DNA of 64,000 nt from Novosphingobium sediminicola (GTDB lineage Bacteria; Pseudomonadota; Alphaproteobacteria; Sphingomonadales; Sphingomonadaceae). The stretch is from the NCBI RefSeq assembly GCF_014196525.1, contig NZ_JACIDX010000001.1, positions 434,001 to 498,000 on the forward strand, given 5' to 3'. Shown one piece after another: positions 43,084-52,311 of this stretch (position 1 is its first letter; each line of letters opens with the position of its first letter). The translations under genes were made by a program, and so were the position numbers. Under the pieces are notes generated by a model, which was not told the origin of the DNA, made no database searches, and was given only the letters and a program-made list of their open reading frames with translations.

Positions 43084-43266
43084 CTTTTTTTCCACGCTTT
43101 TTCAAAATGAGCCAGCCAGCTCTGGCTTCGGTGCGCGCTCTGGCCCAATCGCCGGGCCACGCAGCAGTTTACCTTTCCGTCTCCGGCGGAAGACCCCTCG
43201 GGCCGACTCTGGCCTGACCCGATGACTAAGGGCCCGTGGATCATGCATCCGCGGGCCCCTTTTTCC
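43084..43266 (+). ncRNA. Candidate small RNA ending at an orphan terminator
   Basis: A plus-strand terminator at 43230-43264 has no plus-strand gene upstream: sapC ends 1.4 kb earlier, and the intervening gene is on the other strand. The preceding 150 bases are hairpin-rich (for example CCAGCTCTGG around 43115 and GGCCCAATCGCCGGGCC around 43140). The 5' end is a guess and no RNA family was recognised. Confidence 0.35.
43230..43264 (+). terminator. Rho-independent terminator
   Basis: GGGCCCGTGGAT (43230-43241) pairs with ATCCGCGGGCCC (43247-43258) over 12 bp with one G-T pair, followed by TTTTT (43260-43264). The T run favours plus-strand use. On the minus strand it may weakly end the RND operon. 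Confidence 0.8.
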
Positions 43267-43275
43267 CCTTAAGGC

Positions 43276-46200
43276 TCAGGCCGCTGTTCTGTGCCGCCAG
43301 CGCCACACCAGCGCGGGCAGCAACAGCAGCGTGAGCAGCAGCGAACTGACCAGCCCGCCAAGAATGACCAGCGCCATCGGCCCCTGAATCTCGCGCCCCG
43401 ATTGCCCGGTTTCCAGCGCCAGCGGCACCAGCGCAAAACCCGTCACCAGCGCGGTCAGCAGGATCGGCGTCACGCGTTCACGCACCGCACGCAGCACCGT
43501 GTCCATCGACCACTGCGCCCCCTCCTCGGCCACCAGATGATCGGCATGGGAAATCAGCAGGATGGCATTGCGCGCCGAAATGCCGAACAGCGTGATAAAG
43601 CCCACCAGCGCGCCCAGCGACACCACGCCCCCGGTCAACGCCACGGCCACCACGCCCCCCGCCATCGCCAGAGGCAAACCCGCCAGCACCAGCAGCGCCG
43701 GACGCAATCCGCCAAAGGCCAGCACCAGCAGCGCCACCATGCCGATCGCGGTAAAGGCGACATGGCTCAGCAATTGCTGCGAGGCCGCCGCCTGCCCCTC
43801 GGCCGCGCCCGACCATGACAGGTAAACGCCCGGCGGCAGCTTGATTTTCGCCGCGATCTGCGCCTGCGCATTGGCGACGATCTGGCCCACATTGGCACCG
43901 GCCGCAGCGTTGGCGGTCACCACCTGACGGCGCTGGCCGCCCTCATGCTCGATGGTAGCGCGCGCCGTGCCCAGCGAGATGGTGGCGATGTCGGCCAGCC
44001 GCACCGCGCTGCCGCCTGACCCGCGCACCATCACATTGCCCAGCGCTTCGGGGTCCTGTCGCAGGGCGGGCGGCACGCTGATGGCCACATCCACCGTGCG
44101 GTCGGCAAGGCTGATCTGCCCCGCGCTCATGCCGGCAAAGGTGGCGCGGATCGCATCGCCCGCATCGCCCGCGCTGACCCCATGCAGCGCCATGCGCGCC
44201 GGATCGGGCGCCACCCCCAGCGCGGGCGCGCCGGGCTGGGATTTGACGCGCACCTCGACCGCGCCGGGCGTGGCGGACAGAACCCCCGCCACCTGCGCCG
44301 CCACGCGGTCCAGTTCATCGAGATCCGCGCCATGCACGCTGACCGAAATCGAGGCGGTTTCGCCCGAGAGCGATTCCCCGATACGGTCGCCAAGGAAAGT
44401 CGTCGCCTCGCTCTCAATCCCCGGCGTATCGGCCAAAATCCGGCGGATTTCCGAAAGCGCATGCTCCTCGCCCGCCGCCGAGACGGATTTCAACCGCACA
44501 TGGAATTCGCCCTGACTGGGCGGCCATGTATCCTCGCCAGCCTCGGCGCGGCCCATCTGCTCCTCAACACTCAGCACTTCGGGGATGGCGAGCAATTGCT
44601 TGGAAATCTTGATGCCCGTGGTCCGCATCCAGTCAAAGGACGCACCCGGCGGCCCCTTGATGCCCAGCACATAATGCCGCTCACGAAAGGCGGGCAGCAA
44701 TTCGCTGTTCAGCGCATAAAAGCCCCCCAGCGTCACCACCCCGATCAGCGCCAGCGCCCAGCCCGCCCGCACCGGATGCGCGCAGATCCGCGCCACCAGC
44801 GCCTGATGCCGATCCTTGAACCGGGTCAGCGCGCGCGGCTCCTCGGCATGTTCATCCGCGCCCAGCAGCAACAGCGAGAAAGCAGGCGTCACCGTCAGCG
44901 CCACCAGCAAGGAGGCCATGGTCGCCAGCAAAAACGCCAGCCCCAAAGGCGCAAAGAACGCCCCGTGCAGCCCGCTGAGCAACACCACCGGCAGCATCGT
45001 CAGGCCCAGCACAAAGGTGGCATAGACCACCGGCGCGCGCACCTCGACGCTGGCCTGTTCGATGATGGCGCGGCGGGCATGGGCATCAACCCCGGCCCCT
45101 GCCTCACGCAGGCGGCGCACGATGTTTTCGATGTCGACAATCGCATCGTCGATCACCACGCCTAGCGCGACCGCCAAGCCGCCCAGCGTCATGACATTGA
45201 TCGTCATGCCAAAAGCGTTGAGCACCAGCAGCGCCGCGACCAGCGAAAGCGGGATCGACAGGAAGGCGATCAGCACGACCTTCCACCGGCGCATAAAGGC
45301 AAACAGCACCGCCGCGATCATCAGCGCGCCCACCACCAGATCGCGCCCGATGCCCGACAGCGCCGTCTCGATGAAATTGGCCGGACGATGCAGCGCGGGA
45401 TAGACCATCACCCCGCTGCTGGCCAAGGCAGGCTTCAATTCATCCAGCGCCTGTTCAACCGTTGCCGTGGCGTCCAGCGTGTTGGCGCCATACTGGCTCG
45501 ATACGGTCAGCAAGACCCCCGGCCGCCCCATCACCAGCGCATCGCCAAAACGCGGCGCGGCGGTATCGGCCACATCGGCCACATCCCCGATCCGCACCGT
45601 GCCGCCGCCTGCACGGTTCAACACGGCATCGGCCACGGCCTGCGCCGTGGTCGCGCTGGCACCCGGATCGATCAGGATACGCTGGTTATGCGTATCGGCA
45701 AAACCGCCGCCATTGACCGCCACCGCCCGGCTCACCGCCGAGCTCAGATCGGACAGCGTCAACCCGCGCGTCAACAAAGCCTCGGGCCGCGCCCGCACCT
45801 CGATCCGGCGTTCATCGCCGCCATAGACATTGACCCGCGCCACCCCATGCGCCGCCAGCAGACGCGGCCGCAAGGTCCATTCGGCCAGCTCGCGCAATTG
45901 CATCGGCGTCATCTTGTCGCTGACCAGCCCTACTTTGAGCAGATCCATCGTCGAGGAGACCAACGGCGTGAGGCGCGGCGTCCCCGATCCGGCGGGCAAT
46001 CGCGCCGCCGCATCGGCCAGCGCCTCGGACACCTGCTGGCGCGCGCGATAGGGGTCGGAGCCTTCGCGAAAGGTGATGTTGATGACCGAGAGGCCCTGAA
46101 TCGATTCCGAGCGAACCGTTTCCACCCCATTGGCCCCGTTGATCACCGCTTCGAGCGGCCGCGTGACCAGTTGCTCGACCTGAAGCGGGGTAAAACCCGG

Positions 46201-46359
46201 CACCTCGGTCTGCACGCTGGCCTGCGGGGGCACGAATTCGGGGAACACGTCAAAAGGCGCCTGACGCAGCACCATGATCCCGCTGGCCAGCAAGGTCAGC
46301 GCGGCCAGCAGCACCAGCCATGGATAGCGCAGGGATTGGCGGACAATCGTGGTCAGCAT
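43276..46359 (-). CDS. Heavy-metal-type RND efflux pump (CzcA/CusA-like)
   Basis: A 1027-residue inner-membrane proton antiporter. The N terminus has VLRQAPFDVFPEFVPPQASVQ, then PGFTPLQVEQLVTRPLE, the signature of the heavy-metal RND subfamily. TM4 carries GVVIDDAIVDIENIVRRL, with the acidic residues of the proton relay. The extra upstream aspartate of the CzcA DFG motif is missing here, which is closer to CusA-type pumps. Two large periplasmic loops and 12 TM segments are apparent, and the end is VWRWRHRTAA. It is the last gene of a five-gene operon, three bases after the adaptor gene. The exported metal cannot be decided from sequence alone. Confidence 0.92.
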   Translation of the reverse strand: MLTTIVRQSLRYPWLVLLAALTLLASGIMVLRQAPFDVFPEFVPPQASVQTEVPGFTPLQVEQLVTRPLEAVINGANGVETVRSESIQGLSVINITFREGSDPYRARQQVSEALADAAARLPAGSGTPRLTPLVSSTMDLLKVGLVSDKMTPMQLRELAEWTLRPRLLAAHGVARVNVYGGDERRIEVRARPEALLTRGLTLSDLSSAVSRAVAVNGGGFADTHNQRILIDPGASATTAQAVADAVLNRAGGGTVRIGDVADVADTAAPRFGDALVMGRPGVLLTVSSQYGANTLDATATVEQALDELKPALASSGVMVYPALHRPANFIETALSGIGRDLVVGALMIAAVLFAFMRRWKVVLIAFLSIPLSLVAALLVLNAFGMTINVMTLGGLAVALGVVIDDAIVDIENIVRRLREAGAGVDAHARRAIIEQASVEVRAPVVYATFVLGLTMLPVVLLSGLHGAFFAPLGLAFLLATMASLLVALTVTPAFSLLLLGADEHAEEPRALTRFKDRHQALVARICAHPVRAGWALALIGVVTLGGFYALNSELLPAFRERHYVLGIKGPPGASFDWMRTTGIKISKQLLAIPEVLSVEEQMGRAEAGEDTWPPSQGEFHVRLKSVSAAGEEHALSEIRRILADTPGIESEATTFLGDRIGESLSGETASISVSVHGADLDELDRVAAQVAGVLSATPGAVEVRVKSQPGAPALGVAPDPARMALHGVSAGDAGDAIRATFAGMSAGQISLADRTVDVAISVPPALRQDPEALGNVMVRGSGGSAVRLADIATISLGTARATIEHEGGQRRQVVTANAAAGANVGQIVANAQAQIAAKIKLPPGVYLSWSGAAEGQAAASQQLLSHVAFTAIGMVALLVLAFGGLRPALLVLAGLPLAMAGGVVAVALTGGVVSLGALVGFITLFGISARNAILLISHADHLVAEEGAQWSMDTVLRAVRERVTPILLTALVTGFALVPLALETGQSGREIQGPMALVILGGLVSSLLLTLLLLPALVWRWRHRTAA

Positions 46360-46362
46360 GGC

Positions 46363-47331
46363 TTAATCATCCCCGCCCGCAGGTGCGGCATGTTCCAGCC
46401 CCAGCAGGGTTCCTGCGCCTTCCACGACAATACGGTCGCCCACGTGCAGCGCGCCCACTGGCACGGCCCACCCCGCATCGCCCGCCACCGCGCCGGTCAG
46501 CGCGATGCGTTCAAACCCATCCTTGCCCCGCGCGCGATAGACGAACAAAGCGCCATCGGAGCGCACCAGCGCCGCGCGCGGCACCAGCACGCCCGCCTGC
46601 CCGGCCGCTGCGCCCATGCGCGCGGGCAGGACGCGGCCAACGCTGGCCGTGCCCTCGGCGATGGCCAGCACGCCTGCGGTCTGCAATTGCGCATCGCCGC
46701 CCACCGCCGGGCCAAGCACGCGCAGCCGTTTCGCCTGCGCGCCCTCGCCCACTTCGACCATCGCGCCCGTGGGCGGAGGCCCGGCGGGCATGTCGATACG
46801 GATCACCGCCCGCGTTCCGGCGGCCGCCTGGCGCGCCAGACCCGGTATCGCGTTGCAGCCCAGCCGCGCCAGCCCCGCGCCAAATTCCAGCGCCACGCGC
46901 TGACACGCCAGCGTCAGGCGGGCCTTGTCGCTGGTGGCCTGCGCGCCGGCGGCCTGCGCCTCGCGGCGGGAGGCATTGCCGTCCTGCGCCGCCAGGTCAT
47001 TCAGCCGCGCCGCCTCCGCGCCGGAGGCCGCCACCGCTGCCTGCGCCGCGGTGATCTCTGCCCCAATCGCAGCCAGAGGCGACAGGTCGATGGCGCGGGC
47101 ATAGCCCTGCTGGCCTGCGCTGATCGTGGTTGCGCTCAAAGGGGCCAATTGCAGACCGAGTTTTTCGGCATCGGCATGCAGCGCGCCATCGGCTTCTGCC
47201 GGTTCGGCAGCCTCCTTTTTGGGCGCATCATCATCATCCGGCACACTGGCGCCCGAGGCGAAATGCAGCAGCGCCGCGCCTGCCAGCGCGCCGCCCAGAA
47301 TATAGCCTGCCACGGCAAGAGGCTGTTTCAT
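46363..47331 (-). CDS. RND efflux periplasmic adaptor subunit
   Basis: A 322-residue protein from the ATG at 47331, which overlaps the stop of the TolC-like gene (ATGA). The frame extends much farther upstream but only as antisense to that gene. An N-terminal membrane anchor or signal (MKQPLAVAGYILGGALAGAA) is followed by an acidic stretch (PDDDDAPKKEAAEPAEAD). A helical-hairpin region (AAQAAVAASGAEAARLNDLAA) and beta-rich C-terminal domains (ALVRSDGALFVYRA, then ALHVGDRIVVEGAGTLL) match the membrane-fusion fold. It is short for a metal-RND adaptor (often 380-520) and the lipoyl/barrel part looks reduced. It bridges the pump and the outer-membrane channel. Confidence 0.82.
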   Translation of the reverse strand: MKQPLAVAGYILGGALAGAALLHFASGASVPDDDDAPKKEAAEPAEADGALHADAEKLGLQLAPLSATTISAGQQGYARAIDLSPLAAIGAEITAAQAAVAASGAEAARLNDLAAQDGNASRREAQAAGAQATSDKARLTLACQRVALEFGAGLARLGCNAIPGLARQAAAGTRAVIRIDMPAGPPPTGAMVEVGEGAQAKRLRVLGPAVGGDAQLQTAGVLAIAEGTASVGRVLPARMGAAAGQAGVLVPRAALVRSDGALFVYRARGKDGFERIALTGAVAGDAGWAVPVGALHVGDRIVVEGAGTLLGLEHAAPAGGDD

Positions 47332-48698
47332 CGCTTGATCTCCATTTCGGGGCCGGACAGCGGACGGCGCAGCGCATCCTCCAGCGCCGCATCGGCCCGC
47401 TGGATCCGCCCCAGCGCATCGGTAAGGGTCAGTTGGGCATCGAGCGCGCCTGCCTGCATGGTCAGCGCCTCGATGCGGGCCGTCTCGCCCATGGCAAGGC
47501 GCTGCTGCGCGCGGCGGGCGGCGGCCATGGCGGCGGGCCATTCGCCGCTCTGCACATGGGCCTGCGCCAGCCGCGCAGCGCGGCTTTCCTGCGCGGCGGT
47601 ATCTATCGTGCCAAGGGCATTGGCGATGGCGGTGTGGATCGCGGCGCCCGCCGCCTCGCGCCGGGCCAGAGCGGCGCGGATCGTGGCGCGATTGGCATCC
47701 CATGAGGGCATCGACAGGCCAAGGCCAAAGGGAACCGTCATCGGCCCGCCCGCCCATGTCATCGAGGGTTGCAGGGTGACTTGCGGATATTGCCGCGCCA
47801 GTTCGCCGCGCAGATCCGCCTCGCTCTGGTCATAGGCCGAAACGCTGCGCAGCACATCAGCGCGCGCGACCACCGCGCCATGGGCCAGCGCGGCATCGGG
47901 CACGGGAGCGACGGCAACCGGATCGGCAAAATCGGCCCAACCGAAATCCACCAGTGCGGATTGCGGCAGGCCCAGCGTGGTGGCCAGCCGGGCGCGAGCA
48001 TCCGCAATGGCGGCGCGATTGTCGTCCAATGCACGCTGGGCCTGCCGCGCGGCGATGCGGGCGCTGTCGCGCTCGATGGCGGCTCCTTCGCCCGCGCGCA
48101 GGCGGGCATCGGTGGCGTCCAAAATTTGCGCGCGTATCGCGACCTGTTGGGTCAGCAAGGGGCTGCGCATCCGGGCGACCATCAGGTCGATCAAAGCCCC
48201 GCGCGCGGCCATGCGTTCGGCCCAGATCACCTCGGCCAGATCATGACGCGCGATCAGCACCGCCACATCGGCCCGCCTCAGACGCGCGCCCTTCACCCCG
48301 CCGTAATCGAGCGGCAGGCTGGCGCCAAGGCTGGCCTGCCATGGCTCGGTGGTAGGGTCGTTCGAATATTGCCCGGTCAGGGCAAAGCTGGGCTGGCCCA
48401 CTTTGCGCGCCGAGGCGGCCTCGCGCATCGCCACGGTCAGCGCCTTTTGCGCCTGGGCAATGCGCGGATCATAGAGCATCAGCGCCGCCAGCAGCGAAAG
48501 CCGGTCGGGCGCATCGGGGGCAACCTTGGCCGTCGGGGCCATGGCGCGGGCGGCGGCGGCCACCTGCGCGGGATCATAGGTGGAACTGGCGGCGGCGGAA
48601 ACCTGCGCATTCAGGTCCACCGGCACCGGCGGGGCATGCATACATCCCGCCAGCAGGCCGCAAGCCCCCAGCCCCATCGACAATTTCAGCAATTTCAT
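47328..48698 (-). CDS. TolC-family outer-membrane efflux lipoprotein
   Basis: A 456-residue protein with a lipoprotein signal (LGACGLLAGCMHA, lipobox L-A-G-C). Long amphipathic helices in two halves follow, as in OMF channels. Examples are ALMLYDPRIAQAQKALTVAM in repeat 1 and SVSAYDQSEADLRGELARQYPQ-type sequence in repeat 2. It forms the trimeric exit duct for the RND pump. Start and stop overlap the histidine kinase and adaptor genes by ATGA, implying translational coupling. Confidence 0.9.
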   Translation of the reverse strand: MKLLKLSMGLGACGLLAGCMHAPPVPVDLNAQVSAAASSTYDPAQVAAAARAMAPTAKVAPDAPDRLSLLAALMLYDPRIAQAQKALTVAMREAASARKVGQPSFALTGQYSNDPTTEPWQASLGASLPLDYGGVKGARLRRADVAVLIARHDLAEVIWAERMAARGALIDLMVARMRSPLLTQQVAIRAQILDATDARLRAGEGAAIERDSARIAARQAQRALDDNRAAIADARARLATTLGLPQSALVDFGWADFADPVAVAPVPDAALAHGAVVARADVLRSVSAYDQSEADLRGELARQYPQVTLQPSMTWAGGPMTVPFGLGLSMPSWDANRATIRAALARREAAGAAIHTAIANALGTIDTAAQESRAARLAQAHVQSGEWPAAMAAARRAQQRLAMGETARIEALTMQAGALDAQLTLTDALGRIQRADAALEDALRRPLSGPEMEIKR

Positions 48699-50029
48699 GT
48701 CGCGCTCTTTCGCGGAAAAGTAAGGGTTACGATCAGGCCCGGCCTCGCATCGCCCAGTGTCAGCGCCGCGCCATGAGCATCGGCAATCGCGGCCACAAGG
48801 CTGAGGCCAAGGCCATGGCCGGGAGTGGAACGCGAGGATTCGAGCCGCACGAAACGGCGCAGCACGCGGGCACGCTCGGCCTCGGGAATGCCGGGGCCAT
48901 TGTCGCGCACCTGCAAGACAACATGGCCCTCACGCTCCAGCACCGAGATTTCGATTGCCGCGCCCGGCGGCGTATGGCGCATCGCGTTTTCGACCAGATT
49001 GATGAGAACCTGCGCCAGCAATTGCCGGTCGCCCAGCACCATCAGGCCGGGATGCCAGCGCGTCTCCAGCCTTTTGCCCGCATCCTCGGCCAGCAGGTCG
49101 AGCGTTTCGGACAATTCGCCCAGCAGAGCGGCCAGATCGAGCCGGGTGAAGGCGCGGCGCAGGCTGCCCTCCTCGACTTCGGAAATGCGCAGGATCGCCT
49201 CGAACAGCTCCAGCACCTCGTCGGTGCGGGTCAGCGCCGTGGCGACCTGCTCGCCGCCATGCGTCGCCATGCGCTCCAGATGGTTGCGCAGGCCCGTCAA
49301 AGGCGTGCGCAGATCATGGGCCAGATCGGCGCTGACCTGCCGCAGATTGGCGATCAGCGAGGTGATCTGATCGAGCATGGCGTTGAGCGATACCGCCACA
49401 CGGTCGAATTCATCGCCATTGTGACCCACCGGCGCACGACGGGCGAAATCGCCCGCGACAATGGCCGAGGCCGTATCCTCGATCACCGCCAGTTTGACCC
49501 GCAAATAGCGCGCCAGAACCAGCGCCCCACCCACGCCAATGCCCAGCAGCACCAGCATGGCCCCGGCAAAAATGCTCAGGATCGCGCGGTCGATCGCCTG
49601 CAGATCCTCCAGATCGGCGGCCACCACCAGACGTTCTCCGCCCGGCAGCAGCGTGACCTTGGCCCGCGCGGTGTCGGGGCCTTCGAGAGGATCGAGAAAG
49701 GTGATGCGTTGCCAGCCCGGCGCGGGGGCGGAGGTGGCAAGATTACCCGCCAGATGCCGCCCGTCGGCCGAAAACACCGCCGAACCCAGCGCAATCGGGC
49801 CGGGGCTTTGCTGCATCGCCACCGCGCGCGACAGGCCGGTCAGGCCATCGTCGCGATATTCGGCCATCAGCGCGGCGCTGGCATGTTCGACGCTCAGGTT
49901 GATCTGGCGGGAAAAGGCGGCATGCGTGGCCAGATAGACCGCGCCCGCCACCAGCAGCATGGCCAGAGCATAGGCGCAAAAGCTGATCAGCGCGATGCGC
50001 CGCGCCGCGCTGGCCCGCAGCCAGATCAT
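48695..50029 (-). CDS. Sensor histidine kinase of the metal-efflux operon
   Basis: A 444-residue protein from the ATG at 50029, which overlaps the regulator's stop by ATGA. TM1 lies at about residues 10-30 and TM2 at about 150-175 (AGAMLVLLGIGVGGALVLA), enclosing a periplasmic sensor of about 120 residues. A HAMP segment, the phosphoacceptor box ADLAHDLRTPLTGLRNH, the N box LINLVENAMRHTPPG, the G1 box RDNGPGIPE and the G2 box GHGLGLSLV are all present. It is probably a CusS/CzcS-type sensor of periplasmic metal. Confidence 0.93.
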   Translation of the reverse strand: MIWLRASAARRIALISFCAYALAMLLVAGAVYLATHAAFSRQINLSVEHASAALMAEYRDDGLTGLSRAVAMQQSPGPIALGSAVFSADGRHLAGNLATSAPAPGWQRITFLDPLEGPDTARAKVTLLPGGERLVVAADLEDLQAIDRAILSIFAGAMLVLLGIGVGGALVLARYLRVKLAVIEDTASAIVAGDFARRAPVGHNGDEFDRVAVSLNAMLDQITSLIANLRQVSADLAHDLRTPLTGLRNHLERMATHGGEQVATALTRTDEVLELFEAILRISEVEEGSLRRAFTRLDLAALLGELSETLDLLAEDAGKRLETRWHPGLMVLGDRQLLAQVLINLVENAMRHTPPGAAIEISVLEREGHVVLQVRDNGPGIPEAERARVLRRFVRLESSRSTPGHGLGLSLVAAIADAHGAALTLGDARPGLIVTLTFPRKSAT

Positions 50030-50694
50030 GATCCGCGCACCCGATAGCCCATGCCGCGCACCGTTTCGATGGCGTCCTCGGCAAAACCCTCGTTCAGCTT
50101 CGAACGCAGGCGGCTCATATGGGTTTCGACGATCTTGGTCTGGGGATCGAAATGGAAATCCCACACCCGTTCGAGCAGCATCTTGCGCGTGACGAAAGCC
50201 CCGCCCTCGCGCACCAGTTCTTCGAGCAGGCGGAACTCGCGCGGCTGCAACAGGATCACCCGCCCTTCGCGCATCACCTGCCGCGTGCGCAGATCAAGCG
50301 CGATGCCGCCAAAGCTCGGCCCGGCCTCCGCCGGGGCCGTCCGCCGCGTCAGCGCGTTGATCCGCGCGACCAGCTCACTAATGGCAAAGGGTTTGACCAG
50401 ATAATCATCCGCGCCCGCGTCCAGCCCATCGACCCGATCCTCGATCCGGCCCAGCGCGGTCAGCATCAGCACGGGAAGGCCATGCCCGCCCCCGCGCAGG
50501 GCGCGCAGCACCGCGATGCCATCCATATCGGGCAGCATCCGGTCTAGCACCAGAATGTCGGCGCCGGAATCGCGCGCCCAATCCAGCGCCTGCGCGCCGC
50601 TGGCCGTGGCCATCACGCCATGCCCCATTTCGCCGAGGGCATCCTCGACGAATTGGCGCGTATCGGGATCGTCCTCGGCCAGAAGAATGTTCAT
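50026..50694 (-). CDS. OmpR-family response regulator of the metal-efflux operon
   Basis: A 222-residue protein from the ATG at 50694 (MNILLAEDDPDTRQF). The receiver has the acidic pair ED/DD, the phosphorylation site in ILVLDRMLPDMDG and the lysine in DDYLVKPF. The C-terminal winged helix has LQPREFRLLEELV, then RKMLLERVWDFHFDPQT, and ends ETVRGMGYRVRGS. This is close to CusR/CzcR-type regulators. It is the first gene of the operon; the frame before 50694 is not regulator-like. Confidence 0.94.
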   Translation of the reverse strand: MNILLAEDDPDTRQFVEDALGEMGHGVMATASGAQALDWARDSGADILVLDRMLPDMDGIAVLRALRGGGHGLPVLMLTALGRIEDRVDGLDAGADDYLVKPFAISELVARINALTRRTAPAEAGPSFGGIALDLRTRQVMREGRVILLQPREFRLLEELVREGGAFVTRKMLLERVWDFHFDPQTKIVETHMSRLRSKLNEGFAEDAIETVRGMGYRVRGS

Positions 50695-50783
50695 GCGGAT
50701 CGGGCTCACTAGCGGCGTTGGCCACCGCATAACCCATTCCGATAGGCGATGGTGGATACAATTTGCCAACCATCGCGCGTGGT

Positions 50784-51878
50784 TTACCCGGCCTTACCCC
50801 CTTCGTGCAGGGCGATCTGTTCGGCAATATGCCCGCGCCACAGGGCGCAGAGCAGGTCGGTCTGGGTAATCATCCCCAGCAGATGGCCGCGAGCATCGAC
50901 CACCAGCGCCTCGTGATACATCCCGCCCGACAGGATCGGCAGCAATTCGTCGATGGGCGCGTCCGCCGCGGCAATACAGGGCGAATTGTCCATCACCTGT
51001 TCCACCCGCGCCTCCTCGCCCACCGAGACGAGGCTGTCGAGGCGCAGCAATCCTTCGAGCCGCCCCTCGGCATCGACCACCGGCAGCGCGCCGATCCGAT
51101 GCCCGCCAAACAGCGCCACCGCCCGCGCCAACCCATCCTCAGGGCGCAGCGTCAGGCCATCCTCGCGCATGATCTGTTCGCAACGGATCGTGCCGTGCAA
51201 CCGACGATAGGCGCGGGTTTCGACCTGACGGAACAGCGTGTCGAGATCCTCGCTGCTGACGTCTAGCAATTGGTCATATTGGGAAAGGACCGATTCGATG
51301 TCGGCCATCGAAAAGCCCGCCCGCACAGGCCCCGGCGCGGCAAATTGCGCGGCGCGATGGGGATAATTGCCCCGCACCGCCGAATTATACAAAACGCCAA
51401 AGGCCACCAGCAAAGCGCTGTCGAGCGCCACCGGCACCAGCGCAAAGGACCAGCCCGCCGCCACCACCGCCTTGCCCCCGATCACACAGGTCAGCGCGCA
51501 GGCCCCACCGGGCGGGTGAAGGCAGCGCGCAAGGCTCATCGCCACAATCGCGCTGGCCACGGCAAGGCAGGCCGCATAGGCCGGATCGCCCAGCACCTTC
51601 ATCCAGAAAATGCCGCATAAAGCCGAAACCGTATTGCCCCCGACAATCGCCCAAGGCTGGGCCAAGGGGCTGGCCGGGACGGCAAAGAGCAGCACCGCCG
51701 AAGCCCCGATGGGCGCCACCAGCAAAGGCAGGCCCAGCCCCATCTGAGGCCAGAAACGCACCGCCAGCCCCGCCGCCAGAATGCCGAAAGCCGCACCCAG
51801 CCCTGCCGTCCACAGGCGCGAGGCCGTAGGCGCGCTCTGAATACCGACCCAGTGAAAGAGATTGTTCATGACGCGCAT
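50784..51878 (-). CDS. HPP-family membrane protein with CBS domains
   Basis: A 364-residue protein. The N-terminal 170 residues are hydrophobic with about four TM segments and the family motif CLHPPGGACAL. The C-terminal half has two CBS domains (EDGLARAVALFGGHRIGALPVVD; APIDELLPILSGGMYHEALVVD) that usually bind adenine nucleotides. HPP proteins in plants and cyanobacteria have been linked to nitrite transport. A GGAGGGG site nine bases upstream fixes the start at 51878. It follows the NsrR-like repressor by four bases, so they form one operon, and a role in nitrite or nitrosative stress fits the context. Confidence 0.85.
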   Translation of the reverse strand: MRVMNNLFHWVGIQSAPTASRLWTAGLGAAFGILAAGLAVRFWPQMGLGLPLLVAPIGASAVLLFAVPASPLAQPWAIVGGNTVSALCGIFWMKVLGDPAYAACLAVASAIVAMSLARCLHPPGGACALTCVIGGKAVVAAGWSFALVPVALDSALLVAFGVLYNSAVRGNYPHRAAQFAAPGPVRAGFSMADIESVLSQYDQLLDVSSEDLDTLFRQVETRAYRRLHGTIRCEQIMREDGLTLRPEDGLARAVALFGGHRIGALPVVDAEGRLEGLLRLDSLVSVGEEARVEQVMDNSPCIAAADAPIDELLPILSGGMYHEALVVDARGHLLGMITQTDLLCALWRGHIAEQIALHEGGKAG

Positions 51879-51882
51879 GATT

Positions 51883-52269
51883 TCACCCCTCCATCACATC
51901 GGCCAGCGAATATTGCCCCAGCACATCGGCAAAGGCCCCCCGCGCCCGCGCAAACACACCGGGCAATCCGCAGCGCCGCACCAACGCGCATCCTGCGCAA
52001 TCAACCATCCCGCAATCCGGCTCCATCGCGGCGACCACCGCGCCGATGTTGATATCCGCCGGATCGCGGGCCAGCCGGATGCCGCCGCCCCGCCCACGCG
52101 TGGCCTCGATAAAACCGGCATGGACCAGTTGGTTGGCGATCTTCATCAAATGGGTGCGCGAAATATCCTGCGCGGCGGCGACATCGGCAATGGCCATACG
52201 TGTACCATCGGACTGGGCCAGAGCGATCAACAGGCGCAGCGCATAATCGGTGTGGCGGGTCAATTGCAT
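51883..52269 (-). CDS. Rrf2-family regulator, NsrR-like (probable Fe-S nitric oxide sensor)
   Basis: A 128-residue protein starting MQLTRHTDYALRLLIALAQ, the classic Rrf2/NsrR start. A winged HTH follows (ISRTHLMKIANQLVHAGFIE, then RGRGGGIRLA). Four cysteines (C86, C91, C94, C100) lie in the Fe-S loop, three of them spaced much like NsrR. NsrR represses nitric-oxide detoxification genes until its cluster is nitrosylated. It is divergent from hcp, a standard NsrR target, and upstream of the HPP gene. RirA or IscR-like regulators are alternatives, but context favours NsrR. Confidence 0.85.
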   Translation of the reverse strand: MQLTRHTDYALRLLIALAQSDGTRMAIADVAAAQDISRTHLMKIANQLVHAGFIEATRGRGGGIRLARDPADINIGAVVAAMEPDCGMVDCAGCALVRRCGLPGVFARARGAFADVLGQYSLADVMEG

Positions 52270-52290
52270 CGTCGGGCGTTAAGCGACAAA

Positions 52291-52311
52291 TTGATTCATC
52301 TCAAATGAATC
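52291..52311. promoter_or_regulatory. Palindromic operator candidate between nsrR-like gene and hcp
   Basis: GATTCAT (52293-52299) and ATGAATC (52305-52311) form a perfect dyad with a five-base centre. Overlapping it, TTGATTCATCTCAA (52291-52304) matches the FNR/Dnr box TTGAT-N4-ATCAA at nine of ten positions. It lies 55-75 bases before the hcp start and 22-42 before the repressor start. Confidence 0.6.

Noticed and set aside
43084..43266. A cobalamin or other known metal riboswitch for the RND operon
   Set aside because: It is downstream of that operon, and the conserved riboswitch boxes were not found on either strand.
46363..47757. A 464-residue version of the adaptor
   Set aside because: The extra N-terminal part is antisense-frame translation of the TolC-like gene. 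The ATG at 47331 with its ATGA overlap is the natural start.
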